64,000 nt of DNA, from assembly GCF_001422365.1 (NCBI RefSeq), contig NZ_LMMT01000040.1:480576-544575 (forward strand). Direction: 5' to 3'. Position 1 is the stretch's first letter; every line of letters starts with the position of its first letter. Position numbers and translations under genes: made by a program. This stretch comes from Pseudorhodoferax sp. Leaf265. Its GTDB lineage: Bacteria; Pseudomonadota; Gammaproteobacteria; Burkholderiales; Burkholderiaceae_C. Positions 23,995 to 31,878 of the stretch are shown one piece after another. The notes under the pieces were generated by a model that was not told the origin of the DNA, ran no database searches, and saw only the letters and a list, made by a program, of their open reading frames with translations.

Positions 23995-24315
23995 ATGGAC
24001 GGATGGCTCAAGAGCGGCAAGTACCTGCCCGAACCTCTGCGCGACTTCCACGACCAGAAAGACGTGTTCAAGGCGATCCATGCGACGGTGAACGTGGAGG
24101 GCCATGAGTATGCCAAGACGGTGGATTGGGTTGCCGGCCAGTGCTACGTGATCGACATCTTCCTGTGGTGGATGGCGAAGCGGGGCTACACGCTGCAGAA
24201 GACGCGGACGCGCCTGCAGTTTCGCGATCTTGGCCAGGACGTGGCAGCAGCCAACGAACTGCGCACCAAGCGCCTCATCGACCTCATGCGGACGACCAAG
24301 GAGCCCCAGCCATGA
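23995..24315 (+). CDS. Prophage early protein, 106 aa
   Basis: The ATG at 23995 lies 3 bases after the preceding TGA. The product MDGWLKSGKYLPEPLRDFHD contains an aromatic segment (CYVIDIFLWWMAKRGYTLQK). Function unknown. Confidence 0.55.
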   Translation: MDGWLKSGKYLPEPLRDFHDQKDVFKAIHATVNVEGHEYAKTVDWVAGQCYVIDIFLWWMAKRGYTLQKTRTRLQFRDLGQDVAAANELRTKRLIDLMRTTKEPQP

Positions 24316-24566
24316 CCACCCCGACCATCCCCCTCACCTCCCTGCACCGCGCCCACATCGAGCCGGCATGCACTGCCGGCGCGTGCCAGCAGGGTAAGGC
24401 GCAGTGCCCCTGCCCCGAGGCCTGCCGCATCCCGGATGAGCCCCGTCTGCCCATCTCCACCGGCCGCACCGCCTACATGCTGATCGCAGCCGGCTCTCTG
24501 CTGGCAACTGGCGTGCTCGTGGCCGTGCCCGAACTGCCCTGGCTGATCGCAAGCCTGTTCTCTTGA
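24312..24566 (+). CDS. Cys-rich small membrane protein, 84 aa
   Basis: The ATG overlaps the upstream stop. The first 45 residues contain five Cys in CTAGACQQGKAQCPCPEAC, a metal- or disulfide-type pattern, followed by one membrane span (YMLIAAGSLLATGVLVAVPE). It lies just before bet. Function unknown. Confidence 0.55.
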   Translation: MTTPTIPLTSLHRAHIEPACTAGACQQGKAQCPCPEACRIPDEPRLPISTGRTAYMLIAAGSLLATGVLVAVPELPWLIASLFS

Positions 24567-24573
24567 GGACGAC

Positions 24574-25332
24574 ATGACCACTGCACTCGTAACACTGACC
24601 AGCAAGCTGGCGGCCCGCCTGGACATGGGCGATGGCGCCGGCTTGATGGAAACGCTCAAGGCCACTGCCTTCAAGGGCCAGGTCAGCGACGCGCAGATGA
24701 CTGCGCTGCTGATCGTCGCCAACCAGTACGGCCTGAACCCCTGGACGAAGGAAATCTACGCCTTCCCCGACCGCAACAACGGCATCGTGCCGGTGGTCGG
24801 TGTGGACGGCTGGAGCCGGATCATCAACAGCCACCCCGAGTTCGACGGGATGGACTTCGAGCAGGACGACGAGGGCTGCACCTGCCGCATTCACCGCAAG
24901 GACCGCAAGCACCCGATCTGCGTGACCGAGTTCATGGCCGAGTGCCGGCGCGATGGCGTCGGCCCTTGGAAGAGCCACCCGCGCCGGATGCTGCGGCACA
25001 AGGCAATGATCCAGTGCGCTCGCCTGGCGTTCGGCTACGGCGGCATCTACGACCAGGACGAGGCCGAACGGATCATCGACGCCGACACGGGCGAGATCAA
25101 GCCGGCGCAGAAGCCCGCCCCCGTGGCTGCGCCCGAACTGGTGAGCGCGGCCGAAGCTGCCGCCGCACGTGGAGTGCAGGCTTACCAGCAGTTCTGGGAA
25201 GAAGCCGGCCCCGTCAGCCGCAAGGCCCTGGCCGCGCACCACGAACGGCTCAAGGCGGCGGCCACTACCGCAGACGCCCGCACGGTGGATGTGGAGCCCA
25301 AGAACCCACCCGAACAGGAAGGAGCCGAGTGA
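24574..25332 (+). CDS. bet: Single-strand annealing recombinase Bet/RecT
   Basis: The 252-residue product matches phage recombination protein Bet: MTTALVTLTSKLAARLDMGD, then the family core VSDAQMTALLIVANQYGLNP, NPWTKEIYAFPDRNNGIVPV and GVDGWSRIINSHPEFDGMDF. The C-terminal ~80 residues are an Ala-rich variable tail. Bet anneals complementary single strands during phage recombination and works with the exonuclease encoded next, whose ATG overlaps its stop. Confidence 0.9.
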   Translation: MTTALVTLTSKLAARLDMGDGAGLMETLKATAFKGQVSDAQMTALLIVANQYGLNPWTKEIYAFPDRNNGIVPVVGVDGWSRIINSHPEFDGMDFEQDDEGCTCRIHRKDRKHPICVTEFMAECRRDGVGPWKSHPRRMLRHKAMIQCARLAFGYGGIYDQDEAERIIDADTGEIKPAQKPAPVAAPELVSAAEAAAARGVQAYQQFWEEAGPVSRKALAAHHERLKAAATTADARTVDVEPKNPPEQEGAE

Positions 25333-25997
25333 TGCTCATCGTCAACTGCGAACAAGGGTCAGAGGCCTGGCATGCGGCGCGGGCCGGCGCAATCACTGCG
25401 AGCATGTTCAAGGTGGCGCGCGAGCGCTTGAAGTCCGGCCCAAACAAGGGCGACTTCACCGAGAAGGCCAAGAACTACGCCTTCCGCCTGGCGGTGGAGC
25501 GCATCAGCGGCCAGCCCCTGGATGAAGGCTTTGAGACGTGGCAGATGCGCCGCGGCCACGAGCTGGAGCCGGCCGCGCGCACGGAGCACGAGACGCAGGT
25601 CGGTGTGCTGGTGCAACGCGCCGGGTTCGTGATGACCGATGACCGCTGGTTCGGCGCCAGCGCCGACGGGCTGATCGGCAGCGAAGGGGGCAGCGAGTAC
25701 AAGTGCCTGGTGTCCCCCGAAGGCCTGCGCGATGTGCTGCTGGCCGACGACATCAGCGAGTTCATCGACCAGGTGCAGGGCTGCATGTGGATCACGGGCC
25801 GCAAGTTCTGGCACTTCTGCCTGTACTGCCCGGCCCTGGAGTCTATCGGCCGGCAGCTGTACTGGCGCCGGATCGAGCGCGACGATGCCTACATCGAGGC
25901 CATGGAGCCGGACCTGCTGGCCTTCCGTGGCCTGGTCATGCAGAACGAGGCCCGCTTGCGCGCCGCCAACGACCAGCAGGCAAAGGCGGTGGCGTGA
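25332..25997 (+). CDS. YqaJ/lambda-exonuclease-type recombination nuclease
   Basis: The 221-residue product shows the YqaJ/lambda Exo layout: EQGSEAWHAARAGAITASMF at the N-terminus, MRRGHELEPAARTEHE (acid of the active site), then SADGLIG and EYKCLVSPEGL (the D-ExK signature). It digests one strand from double-strand ends to give substrate for Bet. The 1-base overlap with bet and the identical length class of lambda Exo support the pair. Confidence 0.88.
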   Translation: MLIVNCEQGSEAWHAARAGAITASMFKVARERLKSGPNKGDFTEKAKNYAFRLAVERISGQPLDEGFETWQMRRGHELEPAARTEHETQVGVLVQRAGFVMTDDRWFGASADGLIGSEGGSEYKCLVSPEGLRDVLLADDISEFIDQVQGCMWITGRKFWHFCLYCPALESIGRQLYWRRIERDDAYIEAMEPDLLAFRGLVMQNEARLRAANDQQAKAVA

Positions 25998-26476
25998 TGA
26001 AGCTGAGCAATCAACCCGCTCCACTGCGCGCCGCAATCCTGGCCGCCCTGTCCGATGTCGGCCCGATGACCACCAGCGAACTGGCCGAGCACATGGGCAT
26101 TGATGGACGTGGCATCACCGCATGCATCGGCAAGGCGCGCGAACGCTACCCCGGCAAGCTTCTTCGAATCACAGGCTACCGCGTCTCCGTAGGCAGGCGC
26201 ATGCCGGACCTCCCGATCTACTCGGATAAGGGTGGAGAGGACGCGAAGAAACCAAGGGTTGACGCCGCCGCTCGCAGGCGCGCATCCAACCGCAGGTATC
26301 GGGAGCGCAACGGCGCAGCGGAAGCAGCCAAAAAGCGGATCAAGAAGGCGAGATTGAAGGCCGCAGACCCCACGGCGATGCCTGCGGTCAATGTGTGGAA
26401 CGGACTTGCTCCGAGAACGCATCGCCACCTGATGACGGCCGCCGCCAACGCCAGCACCCTGGCAGAGGCCGCGTGA
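25997..26476 (+). CDS. Winged-helix DNA-binding protein after the exonuclease
   Basis: The 159-residue product has an N-terminal winged-helix motif (GPMTTSELAEHMGIDGRGIT then KARERYPGKLLRITGYRVSV) and a basic middle with many Arg and Lys (RRRASNRRYRERNGAAEAAK). It probably binds DNA, as a regulator or recombination accessory. The start overlaps the exonuclease stop. Confidence 0.6.
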   Translation: MKLSNQPAPLRAAILAALSDVGPMTTSELAEHMGIDGRGITACIGKARERYPGKLLRITGYRVSVGRRMPDLPIYSDKGGEDAKKPRVDAAARRRASNRRYRERNGAAEAAKKRIKKARLKAADPTAMPAVNVWNGLAPRTHRHLMTAAANASTLAEAA

Positions 26477-26534
26477 TGCCCCTCGCCACCCTTGCCGCAG
26501 CCATTTCTACCCGCACCGATTGAGGATCGAAAGC

Positions 26535-26846
26535 ATGAGCACACATCACGCGACGTGGGAGTGGGAGAAGTCCCGCTCCGGATCCGGCTACCACAAGGCG
26601 CTGTCCTGCGGCGGCGAAGACATTCTGCGTGCCGATGAATACGCCGGATCGGCCTGGGTCGAGATCAGCGACGAGCACGCGCGGAAGATCGCCGCGACGC
26701 CCGAGCTGCTGCGCATCGCGGAGTTGATCAAGGAAGCGGCCGAGCACAAGGCGGACAAGGACTGGACCATGTTCCATCTGTCGTTCAACGAGGCGGCTGA
26801 AGCGGCGCGTGCAGTCCTGTCGCTGGTCGAGGGAGCATCCGCATGA
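26535..26846 (+). CDS. Prophage early protein, 103 aa
   Basis: GAGGATCGAAAG precedes the ATG at 26535. MSTHHATWEWEKSRSGSGYH is followed by a helical part common to phage ead-like or upstream-of-exo proteins (HARKIAATPELLRIAELIKE). Function unknown; it overlaps the next gene by ATGA. Confidence 0.55.
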   Translation: MSTHHATWEWEKSRSGSGYHKALSCGGEDILRADEYAGSAWVEISDEHARKIAATPELLRIAELIKEAAEHKADKDWTMFHLSFNEAAEAARAVLSLVEGASA

Positions 26847-27469
26847 CCACCACGACAAGACCCGCTGAGGAAGATGGTGGGAATGGCGAGGTGCGCGTCG
26901 CCGGCGCCACCGTCTATGCCCTGAACATTGACGGCGTCAATCGCTGGTCGGCTCAGGTGCAGCCTGGCTTTGACGACAACGACCAGCGCGTGAGCGATGC
27001 CGAATGCCAGACCATCGCACGCCGCATGGCCGCCGCGCTTGCCGCTCCTCCGATGGCAGGAGATCACCAGGCAGGTGATGGCTGGGTCAGCGTAGAGCAG
27101 CAGGTGCCTGACATGTACGAGGATGTTCTCGTCCATCCCAGGCCGACCGACTACTGCTGCGAGGCCCATCTCACTCGGTCCGGGTGGCAGTACAGCTCAT
27201 ACGAGCAGTACAACGGCCATGTGACCTCGCCGTGCACGGTGACTCACTGGAAGCGTCTCGGAGCCCCTGGTGCTGCTGCGGCTGCGCCCAGCCAGGATGC
27301 CGAGGATGCACCGCGCTGGCGCCACGCGAAGCGCTGCGTCCGCATGGACAACTTCGGCGGCTACGTCGTGCACCCCGATGACCCCGCAGAGTTCAACGGG
27401 ATCGTGGCGGAGCGATTCGAGCGTGAGATCGACGCTGCCCGCGCCGCCCAGGCACAGGGAGGTGCGTGA
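26843..27469 (+). CDS. DUF551-containing early protein, 208 aa
   Basis: The central part carries the DUF551 layout: GWVSVEQQVPDMYEDVLVHP, then CEAHLTRSGWQYSSYEQ and CTVTHWKRLGAP. Flanking parts are Ala-rich linkers and a C-terminal segment with a second conserved-looking block (RCVRMDNFGGYVVHPDDPAE). It is one of three DUF551-like products in this operon. Function unknown. Confidence 0.6.
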   Translation: MTTTTRPAEEDGGNGEVRVAGATVYALNIDGVNRWSAQVQPGFDDNDQRVSDAECQTIARRMAAALAAPPMAGDHQAGDGWVSVEQQVPDMYEDVLVHPRPTDYCCEAHLTRSGWQYSSYEQYNGHVTSPCTVTHWKRLGAPGAAAAAPSQDAEDAPRWRHAKRCVRMDNFGGYVVHPDDPAEFNGIVAERFEREIDAARAAQAQGGA

Positions 27470-27690
27470 TGCGCAGAACCTCACTGCTGTCCGGCGCCGC
27501 TGCGGCGCTGCTGGTCGCGTCCTCGATGCACGCCCCGCTGCGGCGGCCCATGCTTGAGGGCCAGCGGCCCGAGCCCATCCGCAACGACGTGCCGCGCGTC
27601 CGCGGCAAGAGCGCGCGTCGGGCCGAGAAGCGCGCCCGTCGTTTGGAGCGGGCCGATCAATTCCCACCCTCGGGAGGTGCACATGGCTGA
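27469..27690 (+). CDS. Small basic protein with signal-like N-terminus, 73 aa
   Basis: The ATG at 27469 overlaps the upstream stop. The N-terminal MRRTSLLSGAAAALLVASSM looks like a signal or anchor; the rest is strongly basic (RGKSARRAEKRARRLERADQ). Function unknown. Confidence 0.45.
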   Translation: MRRTSLLSGAAAALLVASSMHAPLRRPMLEGQRPEPIRNDVPRVRGKSARRAEKRARRLERADQFPPSGGAHG

Positions 27691-28264
27691 CAAGAAGACT
27701 ACCTTGGCAAACGGCGCGGGGCTCACGGCCGAGACCTGGGCCGACTTCGTCGCCCGCCTGCACCACGACGTAAAGGGCGAAGGCGTGAGCCGGCACTACA
27801 CCGCCGACGCCACGTTTCTGGTAGAGAAGCGGGTGTGGCGCGAGGTGCCCGAGGAGAACTCGGACATTCGGCAGATCTACTGCGACGGCCACACCGAGAC
27901 GCCCGCGGACTTCTTCGCCGACAAGGATGAAGAGACCCAGGCCAAGTACAACGAGGCGGCTGGCGGCTCGTTCCTTGAAGCGGACAGCTACGAGATGCGC
28001 GAGGCGCTGGCGAAGCTCATCCCCGAAGCGCACCTGCTGCACGTTGTGGAGGACTGGGAGTTCGTCTGCCAGCACTTCACCCGCGACGCGGCCGACGCCT
28101 TCATCAAGCGCAAGGGCCATGACTACCGCGACGGCCTGCGGGTCTACGTGGACTGCACCTGCTACAGCTGGGAGCTGAACACCATCAAGGCCGCGATCCT
28201 CGACGGCCGCATCGGCCTCCTGCCGGCCGTCCCATCACCAGCGGAGGGTGCTGGGAATGGCTGA
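27683..28264 (+). CDS. Prophage early protein, 193 aa
   Basis: The start at 27683 follows GGGAGG; upstream in-frame sequence is a shadow of the preceding gene. The product MADKKTTLANGAGLTAETWA has conserved-looking aromatic and acidic segments (HYTADATFLVEKRVWREVPE). It seems soluble and globular. No family recognised. Confidence 0.6.
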   Translation: MADKKTTLANGAGLTAETWADFVARLHHDVKGEGVSRHYTADATFLVEKRVWREVPEENSDIRQIYCDGHTETPADFFADKDEETQAKYNEAAGGSFLEADSYEMREALAKLIPEAHLLHVVEDWEFVCQHFTRDAADAFIKRKGHDYRDGLRVYVDCTCYSWELNTIKAAILDGRIGLLPAVPSPAEGAGNG

Positions 28265-28465
28265 TCAGTCCTTGGCCTTAACCAGGGAGCGCAGCTTGGC
28301 TGGCGTGTACCGGTCGAGCAGCGCGACGAGCCACGGCGTGCCGCCTGCTTCTTTGTACTTGGCCAGCTGCTCCTCTGACACGCGCGCGTCAATGCGTGCC
28401 GTTCGGTCTGAGGTCGTCGAGCCGGCCGGGCGGCCTCGCTTGCGGGGTTGCTCTGGTTCGTCCAT
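28265..28465 (-). CDS. Counter-oriented small DNA-binding-like protein, 66 aa
   Basis: This is the only leftward gene inside the rightward operon. The product MDEPEQPRKRGRPAGSTTSD has an AT-hook-like RKRGRPAGS motif followed by ARIDARVSEEQLAKYKEAGG, a pattern of ribbon-helix-helix-type phage regulators. Its upstream region carries direct and inverted repeats, suggesting autoregulation. Confidence 0.6.
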   Translation of the reverse strand: MDEPEQPRKRGRPAGSTTSDRTARIDARVSEEQLAKYKEAGGTPWLVALLDRYTPAKLRSLVKAKD

Positions 28466-28482
28466 GCCGAATTCTAGGTGAT

Positions 28483-28543
28483 TTGTTTGCCCGACAGAAA
28501 ACACTTGCGCCGTTGAATTGTTTGCCCGACAATCAATTCAACG
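28483..28543. promoter_or_regulatory. Operator-like repeats between divergent genes
   Basis: The 14-mer TTGTTTGCCCGACA occurs at 28483-28496 and again at 28518-28531, 35 bases apart. The second copy lies within the loop of a 10-bp inverted repeat CGTTGAATTG/CAATTCAACG (28511-28520 and 28534-28543). This sits in the gap between the counter-oriented regulator and the next rightward gene, as expected for an autoregulated operator with a divergent promoter. Confidence 0.6.
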
Positions 28544-28562
28544 CAACGAACCGGAGATCGAC

Positions 28563-28763
28563 ATGTCCCAAGCCCACAGCCTCACCATCGCCAAGCAAGG
28601 CCGCCGCTTCGTGATCCTCGCGGGCGTTGCCGTCCTCGCCTCCTACCGCACCCAGGCCGAAGCAGAGGGCTCGCTGGCCAAGAACCACGCCACGCTGAGC
28701 TACTGGGCCGGCTCCGCTGGTGTCTGCATTCAGAACACCCCCGCTCGCATCGTTCATCTGTGA
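28563..28763 (+). CDS. Small prophage protein, 66 aa
   Basis: The ATG at 28563 follows GGAGATCG. MSQAHSLTIAKQGRRFVILA contains a hydrophobic stretch (FVILAGVAVLAS) and then a helical part. It is the first gene after the divergent operator. Function unknown. Confidence 0.55.
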   Translation: MSQAHSLTIAKQGRRFVILAGVAVLASYRTQAEAEGSLAKNHATLSYWAGSAGVCIQNTPARIVHL

Positions 28764-28768
28764 TCCAT

Positions 28769-29122
28769 ATGAGCACCCCACACACCCGCGGCCCTTGGGC
28801 CTTCGTGACCGACTTCCGCTGCGCCAATGGCGAGCTGACCGTCGGCGTCAAGTCCGATCACACCGGCCAGGCCATTGCATGGCCGTGCGGCAAAAACGAC
28901 GCAGAGGAGATCGCCAACGGCCGCTTGCTGTCCACTGCCGCCGAGATGTACGACTGGATGATCGAGGCGAGGTCGGAGCTGCGCGACCTGCTCACGAACG
29001 CGGCCGACGCAAAGAACCCCGACCAGCCACATGACGACCTGATGGCCGAGGTCCGCGCCAACCCACTTCTCCGCAAGGCAGACCGTCTGATCGCCAAGGC
29101 GAGCGGCCAGGGCACCGGCTGA
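28769..29122 (+). CDS. Prophage early protein, 117 aa
   Basis: MSTPHTRGPWAFVTDFRCAN has the layout of a widespread phage hypothetical family: a short beta-rich N-terminal half, then a helical segment (ANGRLLSTAAEMYDWMIEAR). Function unknown. Confidence 0.6.
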   Translation: MSTPHTRGPWAFVTDFRCANGELTVGVKSDHTGQAIAWPCGKNDAEEIANGRLLSTAAEMYDWMIEARSELRDLLTNAADAKNPDQPHDDLMAEVRANPLLRKADRLIAKASGQGTG

Positions 29123-29148
29123 CACACCCTCCCCGCTGAAGGATCGAA

Positions 29149-29322
29149 ATGCTCACCAACCGCGAATGGCTGCGCCGCTTCGCAGACCGCCTCATGCAGC
29201 GCTCCGATCTTGACGACGACGCTGCGGTGGACGTGGCCTCGACTGCCTGGCCCGCCCACCAGTCCAGGAACCCCGAAACCGCCGCAGACGCAGAGATTGC
29301 GTCGTGGGGCGGCAACGACTGA
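29149..29322 (+). CDS. Small acidic prophage protein, 57 aa
   Basis: GAAGGATCGAA precedes the ATG at 29149. The product MLTNREWLRRFADRLMQRSD continues with an acidic DDDAAVDV stretch. It fills the gap between two well-supported genes and has good spacing. Function unknown. Confidence 0.5.
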   Translation: MLTNREWLRRFADRLMQRSDLDDDAAVDVASTAWPAHQSRNPETAADAEIASWGGND

Positions 29323-29333
29323 TCCGCTGACAC

Positions 29334-29879
29334 ATGGAAAACACTGAACAACCCCGGTCGGTCGCATCGCACCGCTTCGACAACGCCAAGCGCCGCCGGC
29401 CGGACCACCACGCCCGCCAAGCCATGCTGACGCCACCCTACGTGCTGGAGCCGGTGCGGGAGCTGCTGGGCGGCATCGGCCTGGACCCTTGCACCGAGCC
29501 TGACAACCCAACCGGAGCCGCCATGCACTACCACCTGCCGATGGACGGTGCAGCGCTGCCGTGGGATGCAGCCACGATCTGGTGCAACCCGCCCTATGGC
29601 GAGACGCGTGGCCGCTGGATCGCGCGCTGCATTGAGGCAGGCGCAGCCGGCGCCAAGGTCGTGCTGCTGATTCCGTCGCACACGGACACGCGGCTGTTCC
29701 AGCAGGCGATGGCCTCCAGCACCAGCGTGCTGTTCGTACGTGCGCGGCTTCGCTTCGGCGTGCTGCGTGACAACGGCAGGCAGGAGGCCGCCAGCCACGG
29801 CTCCGCGCTGATCGGCTTCGGTGTCGACCTGTCGCCGCTGGCGGCCCTGGGCACCGTCGTGCGCCGCGCGGGCTCCTGA
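29334..29879 (+). CDS. dam: Phage-type DNA adenine N6-methyltransferase (Dam)
   Basis: The 181-residue product matches the compact phage Dam family: WCNPPYGE (NPPY at 85-88) is the catalytic motif of N6-adenine methylases, LGGIGLDPCTEPDNPTGA supplies an acidic cofactor-site element, and VVLLIPSHTDTRLFQ and RARLRFG are typical later segments. It would methylate phage DNA and could shield it from restriction. Specificity cannot be read from sequence. Confidence 0.85.
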   Translation: MENTEQPRSVASHRFDNAKRRRPDHHARQAMLTPPYVLEPVRELLGGIGLDPCTEPDNPTGAAMHYHLPMDGAALPWDAATIWCNPPYGETRGRWIARCIEAGAAGAKVVLLIPSHTDTRLFQQAMASSTSVLFVRARLRFGVLRDNGRQEAASHGSALIGFGVDLSPLAALGTVVRRAGS

Positions 29880-29913
29880 TTCCCATCCTCTGCCGACCCC
29901 CATCAAAAACACC

Positions 29914-30141
29914 ATGACCACCAGCACCTGCACCGCCACCACCATGTGCGGCACCATGGCCCAGCGCGCGGACCCGTACAACGCCAAGGGCCTGCGGTCC
30001 GTCTGGACCGTGAGCCGCGACACCACCGAACAGCGGTTCCTGGGCGTGGCCTACGCCACCGGCCGAAAGGACAAGGGCTTGATGCTCAACACCTGCCCGT
30101 GGTGCCGCGGCGAGCCGGGCTACTTCAAGCGCGAAAGCTGA
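29914..30141 (+). CDS. Small prophage protein with CxxC motif, 75 aa
   Basis: The start MTTSTCTATTMCGTMAQRAD is placed at the first good ATG after the dam stop. The C-terminal NTCPWCRGEPG holds a CxxC zinc-ribbon half-site. Function unknown. Confidence 0.5.
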   Translation: MTTSTCTATTMCGTMAQRADPYNAKGLRSVWTVSRDTTEQRFLGVAYATGRKDKGLMLNTCPWCRGEPGYFKRES

Positions 30142-30145
30142 CACC

Positions 30146-30820
30146 ATGACCAACCAAACAGAACAAGGCGCAGCCGGCTGGATTTACGCCAGCAAGCGCT
30201 ATGGCCACAAGATGTTCAGCGAGGTGCGGCGGCCCGACCTCGATGCCGCATACTTCACCGAGACGCGGCTGCTGTCCGCACCACCGGAGTACCCCGAGAT
30301 GCCGGCGCGCTGGGCGGTCGTCGTTCTCATCGACGGCGAGGAAGCGCTGTCTATCGGGGACCAGTGGGTGTCTGGCAAGGGCGAGTTGAACGAGCCCGAG
30401 ACGCAAGCCGTCGTCGGCGCCGCGCAGCACCTGCTCTCTTTCGTCGGCTACGGCCTTCCGCAGTCTTCGTTCGACCCGGACGACGACCAGCCCGCCGCCG
30501 TTTCGACCCCCGAGGGCTACACATCGGCCGCTTGGACCGACGTGGCCCAGGGCCTGCCCGAGCCCCAGATGCCCGTCCTGCTGGACATCGGCCGCAAGTA
30601 CCCCATCCGCGCGATGTGGGTGGCCGCCAAGACGCTCCCGGTCGGCGGCGGCGATGACGACGATTTCGGCGAGTACGCTGAGGACGACGACGAGTGGTAC
30701 TGCCCCGCTGGCTGGTACGAATGGAACGAACACGAGGAACGGCACTGGTCCGTCAGCGCCAAGCCGCTGCGCTGGATGCCACTGCCGGTCGCCGCAGCTA
30801 CAGCAAAGGACAAGCCATGA
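30146..30820 (+). CDS. DUF551-like early protein, 224 aa
   Basis: MTNQTEQGAAGWIYASKRYG leads to a C-terminal block with a DUF551-like ending: VAQGLPEPQMPVLLDIGR, an acidic insert with eight consecutive-type Asp/Glu residues, and SAKPLRWMPLPVAA. The N-terminal part is a separate globular domain. Function unknown. Coupled to the next gene by ATGA. Confidence 0.55.
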   Translation: MTNQTEQGAAGWIYASKRYGHKMFSEVRRPDLDAAYFTETRLLSAPPEYPEMPARWAVVVLIDGEEALSIGDQWVSGKGELNEPETQAVVGAAQHLLSFVGYGLPQSSFDPDDDQPAAVSTPEGYTSAAWTDVAQGLPEPQMPVLLDIGRKYPIRAMWVAAKTLPVGGGDDDDFGEYAEDDDEWYCPAGWYEWNEHEERHWSVSAKPLRWMPLPVAAATAKDKP

Positions 30821-31035
30821 GCATGGCCTACGTCCGGCGCACCTATGGCGTCCCGGCCAAGCGCGGCGGCCGCGTGCTCTACACCGGTTGCGGGGAGCGC
30901 GAATTCGGCACCATCCGGTCGGCCAGCGGCGGCCGACTCAACATCCAGCTCGACGGCATCAAGCACACCATGCCGTTCCACCCCAAGTGGGAACTGGCGT
31001 ACGTCGCCACCCCAGGAGATTCCCATGCAACGTGA
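30817..31035 (+). CDS. Small prophage protein, 72 aa
   Basis: The ATG overlaps the upstream stop. MSMAYVRRTYGVPAKRGGRV contains a beta-barrel-like pattern (LYTGCGEREFGTIRSASGGR, then LNIQLDGIKHTMPFHPKWEL), suggesting a small SH3-like fold. Function unknown. It overlaps the Lar gene by 11 bases. Confidence 0.6.
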   Translation: MSMAYVRRTYGVPAKRGGRVLYTGCGEREFGTIRSASGGRLNIQLDGIKHTMPFHPKWELAYVATPGDSHAT

Positions 31036-31726
31036 CCTCATCCCCTGTCGGGTGTGCGGCAGCGAGAACCTGCACAAGTCCAGGCGCCGCGACATGACCG
31101 ACATCTTCCGCGTCGGCTGCAACAGCTGCGGCATCCTCGTGGAGCACGATACGAAGGACGAAGCGGTCGCGCGCTGGAATGCGCTCGCATCTGCGCCAGT
31201 GGCAGCGCCGGTTCGGCAGGTGCTGGTGTCGCTTCCAGCAAGCGGCGCGGTTGCGTGGTTCGATGTGGATCTGGAGGCGTTCGAGCGGTGCGCGGCCGAC
31301 GCGATCCACAAGACGCGAATCCTCTACACCGCCCCGGTTTTCGATCCCCAGGCACAGGTGGTGGCAGAGGCCGATGCCGATGCGTGGTTCGTCGAATGCA
31401 GGAAACCCGGCACCCGGATGACCTACGCCACCGTTGACAAAGACGACACGAGGCACTATCCGGTGGAACAGTGGGATTCCATCCAGAAGACCGCCATGCG
31501 CAAATGGGGCGCTCCAAACCCGGACACCGAACGCCTGAACTGGCTTGAACAGATGGTGGTCATGGTGCGCGTTCCAAGGCGCTACGGTTCCGGCGATCTC
31601 TTCTGCGCGGCGCCCCCGCTGGCCGAAGGCGACGAACAGCCAACGAGTGACCTGCGTGCGAAGGTCGATGAGGCCCGCGCGGGATTTCTACCCCCAGAGC
31701 AGCCACATGGAAAGGAAGGTGCGTGA
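31025..31726 (+). CDS. Lar-type restriction-alleviation zinc finger fused to an extra domain
   Basis: The first ~50 residues (PCRVCGSENLHKSRRRDMTD, then VGCNSCGILVEHDTKDEAVA and RWNAL) are the classic Lar/restriction-alleviation domain with two CxxC pairs. Lar of the Rac prophage modulates type I restriction. The remaining 180 residues are an unrecognised domain (EADADAWFVECRKPGTRMTY...). The product is 233 residues, much longer than simple Lar proteins. Next to Dam it suggests antirestriction. Confidence 0.65.
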   Translation: MQRDLIPCRVCGSENLHKSRRRDMTDIFRVGCNSCGILVEHDTKDEAVARWNALASAPVAAPVRQVLVSLPASGAVAWFDVDLEAFERCAADAIHKTRILYTAPVFDPQAQVVAEADADAWFVECRKPGTRMTYATVDKDDTRHYPVEQWDSIQKTAMRKWGAPNPDTERLNWLEQMVVMVRVPRRYGSGDLFCAAPPLAEGDEQPTSDLRAKVDEARAGFLPPEQPHGKEGA

Positions 31727-31878
31727 TGCTGGATCGTGCGCTTGCCATTTTCGGGCTGTTCCATCTGGCGGCAATGCTGCTGGGTCAGACAGACCTGATC
31801 GACTACCACCTCTACATCGGCCCGGACGCAACCGCGTGGCACACACGGGAGGCCGCCACCTCTGGAGAAAAGCCATGA
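31726..31878 (+). CDS. Tiny membrane protein, 50 aa
   Basis: The ATG at 31726 overlaps the upstream stop and the TGA overlaps the next ATG. MLDRALAIFGLFHLAAMLLG is one hydrophobic span; a short polar tail follows. Coupling on both sides supports it. Confidence 0.5.
   Translation: MLDRALAIFGLFHLAAMLLGQTDLIDYHLYIGPDATAWHTREAATSGEKP

Noticed and set aside
26476..26523. 15-codon leader peptide before the 103-residue early gene
   Set aside because: No ribosome-binding site, attenuator structure or runs of one amino acid were seen.
28483..28531. CRISPR-like direct repeats
   Set aside because: Only two copies of a 14-mer, 35 bases apart, next to a regulator gene; more consistent with an operator.
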